Assembly: GCF_034702125.1 (NCBI RefSeq)
Contig: NC_085858.1
Coordinates: forward strand, 55,497,779-55,561,778
Source: Engraulis encrasicolus
Lineage: Eukaryota; Chordata; Actinopteri; Clupeiformes; Engraulidae
Direction: 5' to 3'
DNA: 64,000 nt
This document shows, piece by piece, positions 56,196 through 64,000 of the stretch. A program made the position numbers and the translations under genes. Each line of letters begins with the position of its first letter. The first letter of the stretch is position 1. The notes under the pieces were generated by a model. That model saw nothing but the letters and a program-made list of their open reading frames with translations. It had not been told where the DNA came from and did not search any database.

Positions 56196-56304
56196 CTGGG
56201 CCGCCGTTACGGCCTACTTTACTTTGCTGCAGACTCCAGAGTCCACAGTTCAGTTCCCACCCTCTGCACCAGCCTATCGGCCCATAGCACCTCCATACAC
56301 CATG

Positions 56305-56617
<313 letters not shown>

Positions 56618-56960
56618 CCTCCACCCAGCCTGCCCCAGCCCCTGCCCCTCAAGGCCCAGGTGTGACACTAAAGCAGCTCTTGTTCCCTCCAGAGCCCCCC
56701 TCTGCCCGCCGGGACCCCACAGACATCCCAGAAATCCCTGCAATTTCCGGTGCAATGTTTGTTTGGTGGAGGGAGGGGCAGCATGGCAGGAGGAGGAGGG
56801 AGATGCGGACGGAAAAAAAAGAGACTCCCTCTCACAAACATGGAGGGGCGGAGGGTGGAGGGTGGGGTGTGGGGGGGCTGGCAAGGGCAAACACATACAC
56901 GGGCAGCAAAGGGGGGAGCACTGAACTGAGAGGTGTGTGTTCTTCTAGCTGACACATATC

Positions 56961-57021
<61 letters not shown>

Positions 57022-57031
57022 CTCTCTCTCT
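56961..57031. repeat. (TC)n microsatellite
   Basis: Pure TC array of about 70 bp. Confidence 0.95.
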
Positions 57032-57551
57032 CCTTATTTCGCTCTCCCTCGCAAACACACACATACACAACAACACACACATGCACACAGGCCTACAGTA
57101 CATACACAAAAGCACATTGCGCATACACAGCATAGGCTATACGTATGCACACAGCAGTTCGCATAAACATTGTGTACAGACACGCACGCGCACAGTACAC
57201 TACACACAAACAAGCAACACCTACCTGATGCACTTTCACACAGTTATGAGCATATGCTCACAGCTCAGACACACAGACACACTTTCACCGCTTTTAGCAT
57301 TCATGTATTCATGACCATGAGCTATCATATGATGCACACCTAGACATAAACATTAGACATGTACAGCACACTTAACATATATCAACAACATATTCTCCCC
57401 TACGTTCACACACATACGCTCTCCCTCGCCCCTGCCCCGTCCCTGCCCTCTCTTACATACATCCTCTCTCTCTTTTTCATCCATATGCACCTTTTGCCCA
57501 ATTTCACAGGCAAAAGTAAACATACACCTACATAGTCTGTCATGCCTTCCC

Positions 57552-57603
<52 letters not shown>

Positions 57604-57940
57604 ACACACACACACACACTCCCACCCTCTGTCACGCACAACAAACATACACACACAGACACACACACACGGGGCACAGAGCGTACCTCTGTTTTAACTG
57701 GCTGCAGCTCTCCTCTGTGCACTTCACATCACTCTGCCCTCTGCTGGCCAGTCCTGTGTGGTGCAGGCTGTGTCTGAGAGTTTCCATCCGCCGCAAGGGC
57801 ACTTGCTGCCTTTTCAAACACACCGCTTCACAATCACCACCAGTGCCACCGCGGTGCAGTCATCCCATTTACATATAATTACATATACTGTATATATATA
57901 TGTATATATCATGTTCATAAGAAGGGAATACAACTGATGC
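57032..57940. other. No gene recognised; contains (CA)n; possible 3' UTR of the 57942 ORF
   Basis: CA-rich sequence with a (CA)n array at 57554-57620. Sequence 57650-57940 could be 3' UTR of the minus-strand ORF ending at 57942, but no clear AATAAA was found. Confidence 0.4.
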
Positions 57941-57941
57941 T

Positions 57942-59351
57942 TCATGGACTTAAGTCAAGAGTGTTGAGCGTGGGCCTCTCCTCTTTCATGGGGGGCAAGA
58001 GGTGGGGTGGAAGGGGTGGAAGGGGTGATGGTGGGGGTGGTGGCACTAGAAGGGGGCACAGGGGGTAGTGGGGCGAGGCGCTGCGGGAGGGTGGGGGCGA
58101 GTTGTCGGGCAGCAGCAGGGGCACGTCGAGCAGCGTGGAGGTGGAGGAGGAGGAGGGGCTGCGCTGGGGGATGGGGGGCAGGAAGTGAGGCCGGCGGTCC
58201 CGCCTCTGGTGCGACTGCGCGTCACCGTCTGTCACCCCGCCCACGCCCACGCCCAGGCCCCCACCCCAACTCTGTGGCCCTGGTACCACCGCCGACTGCC
58301 CTTCACTGTTGGACCTCACCAGCTCGCCTCTACGACGGCCCCCGCCACCAACCCCATACTGTGTCCCCCTGGTGGCCACTGGATCACGTCTCCCTCCGGC
58401 CTCACCGCCTCTGCCCCCACCGATCCCCAGGCTCTGCAGCCAGTGACACAGGCCTGCCTCCTGCTGGCGCTCCTCGTTTGCTGCCCTGGCCCCGCTCTTG
58501 GTGCTGGGCTGGTCACCCTGACTCCTTATCCTGCTGCGCCTCCCCTTCCTCCTGGTCAGGCTCTTCTCCACCTCTCGCTGATGCTCTTGCAAGACGCTCC
58601 TCCTCCAGCCGCCGTGCTCCCGTCCGCCCTCCTCGGGGAACACAGTGCTGCTGCTCTTCCACGTCTTCGCCCAGCCAGGAGGAGGTCTCACAGGGGGGCG
58701 ATGGGCGCCCCCTCCTCCACCTACACCGACCTGGGGAGGAACGCTGACCTCCATCTTGATGCCCGAGAGCGAGAGCGAGCGTGCAGGTGGCACCCGAGCT
58801 GACGACCGTGAGCTGCTGTCTTTTTTTGACCAGTGGCAAGTGGCACTGCTCGCCACCGCGGCCATGCCTTCTTCACCACGACTCCCAAGCACCTCGGGGT
58901 GGCTGCAGGCCCTGAAGAGGGGTCTCCTCAGGGGGGGTTTGTTGGAGGACACATCGCTAACAGACTCTGGATGGCCAAACTTACTACTACTCCACTCCCC
59001 AGCAGGCAGCGAGAGTTCCAGGCTGGCGTCGGGCACCACAGTGTGCGAGCGCTGCAAGAGGGCACGCAGGCGTCTGTGGGGGGGCAAGTTGGCAGACGAG
59101 GCGCCCCCCAAGCCCAGGGCACGGAACAGGGGTGCAGGGCGCAGGCCACTGCCAGGGGTACCGCCACCAACGCCACCACTACAGCAACAGGTCTGGCCAA
59201 AGTGAGCACCGTGCACAGCCACGCCCTCCCCACTAAGCTGTCCACTGCCACAGCCACAGCCGGCACAGCTGCCCTGGGAGTCAGAGGGCCAGGCAGGAGG
59301 TGAAGGCTGCCCCATCATGCTGCTGCCGCTGCTGCTGCTGCTGTCAATCAT
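57942..59351 (-). CDS. Unrecognised Ser/Pro/Gly-rich protein, single coding exon
   Basis: Minus-strand ORF of 469 aa from ATG 59351 to TGA at 57944-57942. The frame continues upstream only to a TGA just before 59378. A splice acceptor (TTTTCTCACAG after a (GT)n tract, near 59437) gives stops in all frames before this ATG, so the ATG should be the start after a 5' non-coding exon. The context CTG-ATG-A is weak. Features: Ser run at the N-terminus, Cys/Gly-rich segments (CAGCGCGSG, TCCCSGG), RRLRALLQRSHTVVPDASLE around residue 95, RRPLFRACSHPEVLGS around 145, a basic stretch RRKGRRSRIRSQ, and a Pro-rich C-terminus with PLPPLPPHLLPP. No membrane segment or catalytic motif. Probably intrinsically disordered; function unknown. 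GC-rich composition also opens frames on the other strand, so coding status is moderate. Confidence 0.5.
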   Translation of the reverse strand: MIDSSSSSGSSMMGQPSPPAWPSDSQGSCAGCGCGSGQLSGEGVAVHGAHFGQTCCCSGGVGGGTPGSGLRPAPLFRALGLGGASSANLPPHRRLRALLQRSHTVVPDASLELSLPAGEWSSSKFGHPESVSDVSSNKPPLRRPLFRACSHPEVLGSRGEEGMAAVASSATCHWSKKDSSSRSSARVPPARSLSLSGIKMEVSVPPQVGVGGGGGAHRPPVRPPPGWAKTWKSSSTVFPEEGGREHGGWRRSVLQEHQREVEKSLTRRKGRRSRIRSQGDQPSTKSGARAANEERQQEAGLCHWLQSLGIGGGRGGEAGGRRDPVATRGTQYGVGGGGRRRGELVRSNSEGQSAVVPGPQSWGGGLGVGVGGVTDGDAQSHQRRDRRPHFLPPIPQRSPSSSSTSTLLDVPLLLPDNSPPPSRSASPHYPLCPLLVPPPPPSPLPPLPPHLLPPMKEERPTLNTLDLSP

Positions 59352-59438
59352 CAGACAGGAGGAAGGAGGACACCTCACTCAGGGAATAGCCTCCAGCTGC
59401 CAGGATATGTTTTTATATAGAGAGTATATTTATCTGTG

Positions 59439-59442
<4 letters not shown>

Positions 59443-59518
<76 letters not shown>
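59443..59518. repeat. (CA)n microsatellite
   Basis: On the minus strand, (GT)n directly upstream of the acceptor TTTTCTCACAG of the 57942-59351 ORF exon. Confidence 0.95.
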
Positions 59519-59519
<1 letters not shown>

Positions 59520-59520
<1 letters not shown>

Positions 59521-60043
59521 AATAAAAGTAATGATTAATTATTGTTATTAATTAATAATTAATAATTTGACGGATATGTTGGTTGAACTAGGCTATGCCA
59601 CAGATAAAGATAACAATAACAACAGCTATTCGAGAACATATAATTGTACCATATCAACGTCTATATTGCAAAACAAAATCTGTAGGCCAAATGCCCTTAT
59701 CAACATCGTTCAGTTCAGATAAACAGACAACTGAAGTGGACAGATATAGGCTAACCTACAGCTGTAAAAACTCGCAATAACCTAACAAAGGGACGTCAAG
59801 ATAAACAAATTACATAACTCACAGAAATCAAAAGAAGTCTATATAAATAAACTGCTACAATGTAGCCTACTAAATAGACTACCCTGATGCTTCTGTAGAG
59901 ACATTCTCGTTTTGACATTCCATGACTCGACAGTCAGATAATCATGCAGTAAGCGCGCGAGCCCTAAAGTCGCCTAAACATTAAAAAAAACAGTCATCAT
60001 CCCACCCTATCTTTGACAGAAAAAAACAATAGCGTTCCACCTT
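59520..60043. other. No gene recognised; likely intron of the minus-strand gene
   Basis: AT-rich sequence between the (CA)n tract and a candidate minus-strand donor at 60049. Confidence 0.4.
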
Positions 60044-60049
60044 ACTCAC

Positions 60050-60172
60050 AAGTGTGGCTTGTCGTTCCGAAGTCCGATGAAGAGGTAGACAGGATAGCAT
60101 GTCTTTGTTTGACAGCCTGTCCCCACACAAACCTGTCAGGTTAGGCTTCCCCCTCACGGTCCTGCCTTTCAT
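60050..60172 (-). other. Candidate 5' non-coding exon of the minus-strand gene
   Basis: A consensus donor GTGAGT (60049-60044, minus strand) follows an open 41-codon stretch from an ATG at 60172. Spliced to the acceptor near 59437 this reading frame would stop within a few codons. The segment is therefore more likely leader sequence, or a short upstream ORF, than coding. Confidence 0.3.
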
Positions 60173-60572
60173 CCATCTGAGCCGTTGCCCACATGAAAGG
60201 CGGCGAGCTTCTTTTGCCCTTTAAATGATGAAAGCATCCTTTCCCGTCTCTTTAGATATCTAAGAGGATTATTGCCAGTGAAGTCGGGGGCGTACTACAG
60301 TTACTGTCTTTTTTTTGGACAAATAATGGAGAAACTCGAATTCATGCGCTCTTCCTCCATGCAGTAAAATTCAAGAATCCTCCGAATGGAAGATGCGGTG
60401 CTGCACTTATGCCATAAGACATGTCAAAATAAATTTGAACACAGGTTGGCGCTACTCAGCCAAGTGCAGAGAATACTCAAAAATTCTTTGCTCCTGAGAG
60501 CGGAAGTAGTAAGTACCTCAACCTCTTTGGTCCGGGCGGCCAACCTACGTCTCCAGGAGAGTGCACAACACG
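60173..60572. promoter_or_regulatory. txn2: Candidate bidirectional promoter with txn2 5' non-coding exon
   Basis: The plus-strand side contains an ETS/GABP-type CGGAAGT at 60501-60507 and ends in a good donor (ACG followed by GTAAGA at 60573) that would join to the exon starting with the txn2 ATG. The minus-strand side adjoins the candidate leader exon at 60050-60172. No TATA box. GABP sites are common in promoters of nuclear genes for mitochondrial proteins. Confidence 0.4.
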
Positions 60573-61635
60573 GTAAGAATGTGTTTTTATCTTTATGAAA
60601 TGATAAATACGTTTCTTTCCCACACCACGCGATTCATGTACAATACGGCTGTCTTTCGGTGTGATATCACAGTGACCACAATGCCCCACAAATGTACAGA
60701 ACGTGGAAAACTGACAAAGTCATACGGAGGTTATACGAGGAGAAGGCAGTTGGCTAGCGTACGCGTTGCGATTGCAAAACAACTTGGAGCACTGATGTGT
60801 CTAGAACTAGTTGTAGCTGTGTGTGAAACCTTTTTAAGGGGTGTTTGTCCTCCTGCTGTTTGTTGATATGGGCTGGGAAATCAGACCATTACCCTCACTG
60901 TCGTCAGATAATCTTATTCTTTTCTAGCTGGTTTTTCCTAGCAGTCAGTTTGGTTATCTTTAGATAATTAGCTAGCTTGGCAGGTTTGGTTTTGTAAATA
61001 AGCGATTCTCAGGGGGGCATTCATTCCAGTTTTTGACCTCCTACGCTAAAACACCAACGCTGTCGGATATTTAAAAAATATTCCGAGATTTATATTTAAT
61101 CTATAACGCATCATTCTGTGTTTTCTGGGACCATTTCGCCATACTGTTTAGCAAAAGTTTTTTGGGCTATTTGTTGCCCCCCCAATATCATGTCGACCAG
61201 ATGGTGAGGCCCTTGAATGGCAGTCTACATTCTATCTGCTTCTACATTGTAGTTTCTAATTTATAACGTTTTGCACTTGTAATTTATCGACAGTCCTATG
61301 TAGACAAGACAAACATAGTGTGACATAAAGCCAGGTGTTCCCAATTTTATGTCCTGATGAATGCCTTTTAAATAAAATAAACGGCACTTAGTCCAAGTTT
61401 AAAAAAATAAAATAAAAAATCTTATAATGCCATTGGCATGGAAGTGGGATTGCCCGGGGTAGAGAGTAGAGTAGAGAGTAGACTTTTATTGTCACTATAC
61501 AAATATAGCGAGATTGTGTTTAGTAGCAAAGTAGGGTTTCCGAGGAAATGACCGGGGAATGTCCCGGACTGAATGTATGGTCACCTTATATAACATGACT
61601 TATTGTTCCTGCGACTTAATTGTGCTTCGCTGTAG
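60573..61635 (+). other. Presumed txn2 intron 1
   Basis: AT-rich non-coding sequence between the candidate leader exon and the acceptor CGCTGTAG. Includes a short AGTAGAGAGTAGA repeat followed by TTTTATTGTCAC at about 61460-61500, which resembles a retroposon tail. Confidence 0.45.
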
Positions 61636-61907
61636 ATGGCTCACAGGCTGCTCGTCCGGAGGGTTTGGACCGTGTCTGTGAGGGATGTCGTGCGCTGCCC
61701 CCGTGCCCCATCAACCACAGCCCTCTACTCAACTTCAGTGTGCGCCTCGGCACGCACGCATCCCCTTTTGTCATCCAGACGTTCGCTGCCACGGGCCCTG
61801 CCCGTCACCTCCCGCCGCGAGGTCTCCTTCAATGTCCAGGATCAGGAGGATTTCACCGAAAGGGTCATCAATAGCGAGCTGCCCGTGGTCATAGACTTCC
61901 ATGCCCA
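61636..61907 (+). CDS. txn2: Mitochondrial thioredoxin TXN2, first coding exon (partial)
   Basis: The ATG follows the acceptor TGTAG directly. The first ~60 residues are Arg/Ser-rich without acidic residues apart from one Asp, a typical mitochondrial targeting peptide starting MAHRLLVRRV. Then comes the thioredoxin start FNVQDQEDFTERVINSE and PVVIDFHAQ, matching the family just before the active site. The exon ends CA with donor GTTGAG at 61908, splitting the Gln codon; the next exon must begin with G and encode the Trp-Cys-Gly-Pro-Cys active site, which lies beyond the window. TXN2 is the mitochondrial disulfide reductase paired with TXNRD2 and peroxiredoxin 3. The donor is weaker than consensus. 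Confidence 0.88.
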
Positions 61908-64000
61908 GTTGAGTACTGTTCTTTTCCCCAAAGTTCATTCTGGCACTAAATACACCAAGGGAGCCCTACAAGAAATAAATACACCCTTCTGTGCTACTAA
62001 CATAATGTAAATAATGTAAACAATCAAAATAAGACAATAAGAACAATGCACACAATGTAAGTAATGGCAAAAATAAAATGTGAAAGTTGATCCATTTATT
62101 ATGGTAGTATACCTGTGCGTGCAAACTAGAATTGTTGCATAAGAAAATATACAAATGACACCGTGCAATTGTGGTCGAGTAAACACTTGCGATTGTTTTA
62201 CTATAGTGTCAGGAGAGAGGAGTTTTTAGCCTTCCACGCTCAGCTGAGTTGCTCCACCATGTTTATGCCAACTCTCTAATGCAATTACAGTGATTTGCAG
62301 TTGGCTACACAATAGACTTTCAAGGCCAAAAGGCTGCAGCAAAACCCTTAGCAGCCAACTGCATTCACAACACCGCTCCCCTATACTGTGTCGTGCATGG
62401 TAGAATAGCAGAAATGGTTGGTCTCTACCTGCTGGATTCTGAGCCAGTTATAAGTAAGACAAGTTTTAAGCACTGTTCCTTCCCTTCGTGTGTTCCCATG
62501 TGCTCTGGCAAGTTGTTTGGTAACACAATTTGTTCATGTTCCCTAAGAAATGTGCAGTGTGTTTTTAATCTAGTTTTATATCCTTAGAAGAGAAGGTAGA
62601 GCGCTACTAGTATACCTCAAAATCAACTGGTGCTCTTGGAGAGTGCAATGTTCAAAAAAGACTGAAGGAAAAAGACCCTTGGTCCAGGCAATACAGTTGA
62701 TTGAAGAAGTAAAAAAACAAAAAACAAAAAACACACACAACGTAATGTGGGCAAATGCATCAAAATCACCAATGTATATCGGCTCTACGACCTTCATCAG
62801 GGTGTGGTGGTACTTGTGAGGGTACATGCTCTTCATGCCATTTACAAGGTTGGCAGTGATCCGGCGCCAAAAGTTTTCAATATGATAAGATATATCGTAC
62901 TACATGTCACCAAAGGCAACAAAGTGGATCAAGTCCAGTCACCTAATATGTTTTTCATTCTGCCCTCCCACTTCTAAGGGGCATGCCAGCGATTACTGTA
63001 GATATGCAGCTTAGAACCTTCCGTCATATTGATTCCGGAATGAACTCCTTATAAAAAGTCTTCTCCTTATCAATGGTCTGTAACAGTACCACTTGGTGCA
63101 CAAACATAACCTTGGTAACCTCACATGCGGGAGGACTCCTTGTATTTTTATAGCGGGCAATGGCCCACTTTGGCCAGAAAACCTTTTGAGAAACACTGTT
63201 TTAGAGAGTATTGTGTGTGAGTAGATCTCATCACTTTCGCAAGATTATGCTATACATTTCACTGAAGTGCAGACAGCTGAGTGAAGTGTGAAAGTTGTGA
63301 CCAAATTTAAACTGGGTCAGCGTCGGTCATGTGGCATATCAACACTAATTAAATAAGATCTGTCTTCATCTGCATATTAATTATCATCTGTCCTCAAAGT
63401 CATAGTCTGTATCCACTGTGGACACTGCACATGTGTCCTGTGGAGTTGTGTAGGCAGCATGTGGGAAACATTTGTCACCGTACACCAGTTGGCCAGAGCA
63501 CATGAGGAGCTTGTGTTGTATACTGTATGTGGTTATGCTTCAGGTAGCACGAGGACAAGCCACATGCTCCATTTAGCCCATAGCATTGTTGTGGAGCTAG
63601 TGTTTGCATTGCTGGTACAGCCTAGCGTGTTTATTTACATATGAATAAATGGTGGGCCAACACGCTGCTGGGAAACTTGAGCGCAAATGAAGTGTTCTAT
63701 GTATATCCAAGTATGTTTGAGGCTAACCGCTATGGAAGTGTGAAATGGCATTGATTTATATATTTGGGGGTGCTTTACCATTAGGTGTTTCTTTGACAGT
63801 AAAGAGAGGGCAAGAAATGGTTAGAGGAGTAAGAGAGAGATGGGGAGGGTGACCTGGGATTCGTCAGATTCGAACCCCGGGTCCTCGTCATAACTGTAGG
63901 GTGCATTTACTGTTTGAGCAACAGCCAAAACCAAATAATTATCATTTTTTCTAAATTAACAAGGCTCAAAACAGTGTGCACTACAGTTACCTTGAAGTGA
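61908..64000 (+). other. txn2 intron 2 (incomplete), repeats only
   Basis: No further txn2 exon. A dispersed repeat fragment lies at 62620-62830. A hAT-like end (TTTTGAGAAACACTG, 63184-63199) has no clear partner. A minus-strand tRNA-like SINE head lies at about 63855-63925 (GGTTCGAATCTGACG on the minus strand). Confidence 0.5.

Noticed and set aside
58068..58802. 244-codon plus-strand frame opposite the unknown gene
   Set aside because: GC-rich antisense frame; the minus strand has the longer frame and a good acceptor.
59352..59378. Start of the unknown protein at 59378
   Set aside because: That codon is GTG directly after an in-frame TGA; the first ATG in frame is at 59351.

Overview
The window reads as nuclear DNA of a teleost fish. 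Genes are split by GT-AG introns. Very long (CA)n, (GA)n and polypyrimidine microsatellites are dense. tRNA-derived SINEs, hAT, TA-flanked and TTAA-flanked non-autonomous DNA transposons, a Tx1-like L1 fragment and LINE 3' tails are typical of fish. Species cannot be named from sequence alone. All gene identities below come from recognising protein families by eye; no search was run.

Layout, left to right. (1) 1-12.6 kb: the minus strand carries one giant 3.77-kb mucin-type exon (1382-5152), bounded by good splice sites in the same phase. It is followed by a SINE- and satellite-rich stretch without recognisable genes. (2) 12.6-21 kb, plus strand: a complete LRRC8-family (volume-regulated anion channel) gene split into five coding exons, 950 aa. 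(3) 23.3-30.9 kb, plus strand: a complete DDX39A/UAP56-type DECD-box RNA helicase gene, nine coding exons plus a 5' non-coding exon, 427 aa. (4) 31-34.7 kb: three inverted-repeat DNA elements almost end to end, including a ~1.05-kb near-perfect foldback. (5) 37.6-49.5 kb, minus strand: a complete CCN1/CYR61-like matricellular gene, five coding exons, 400 aa. Its last intron holds a 3.3-kb CACTG-ended element with another transposon nested in it, and intron 2 holds a 5'-truncated L1. (6) 49.7-57.9 kb: a gene-poor block dominated by microsatellites, a 0.8-kb polypyrimidine tract and a G-run. (7) 57.9-59.4 kb, minus strand: an unrecognised Ser/Pro/Gly-rich ORF. (8) 60.2-64 kb, plus strand: the first exons of mitochondrial thioredoxin TXN2, running off the window. 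The last two may share a promoter region.

The genes do not form a functional pathway: an ion channel, an mRNA-export helicase, a secreted matrix signal and a mitochondrial redox protein lie side by side as ordinary neighbours. The most unusual material is the mucin exon with an N-glycosylation sequon in most repeat units, the intron-rich LRRC8 gene with decayed copies of one of its own exon ends in the following intron, the foldback downstream of ddx39a, and the nested transposon in ccn1. I found no clear evidence of a wholly new multi-gene system.
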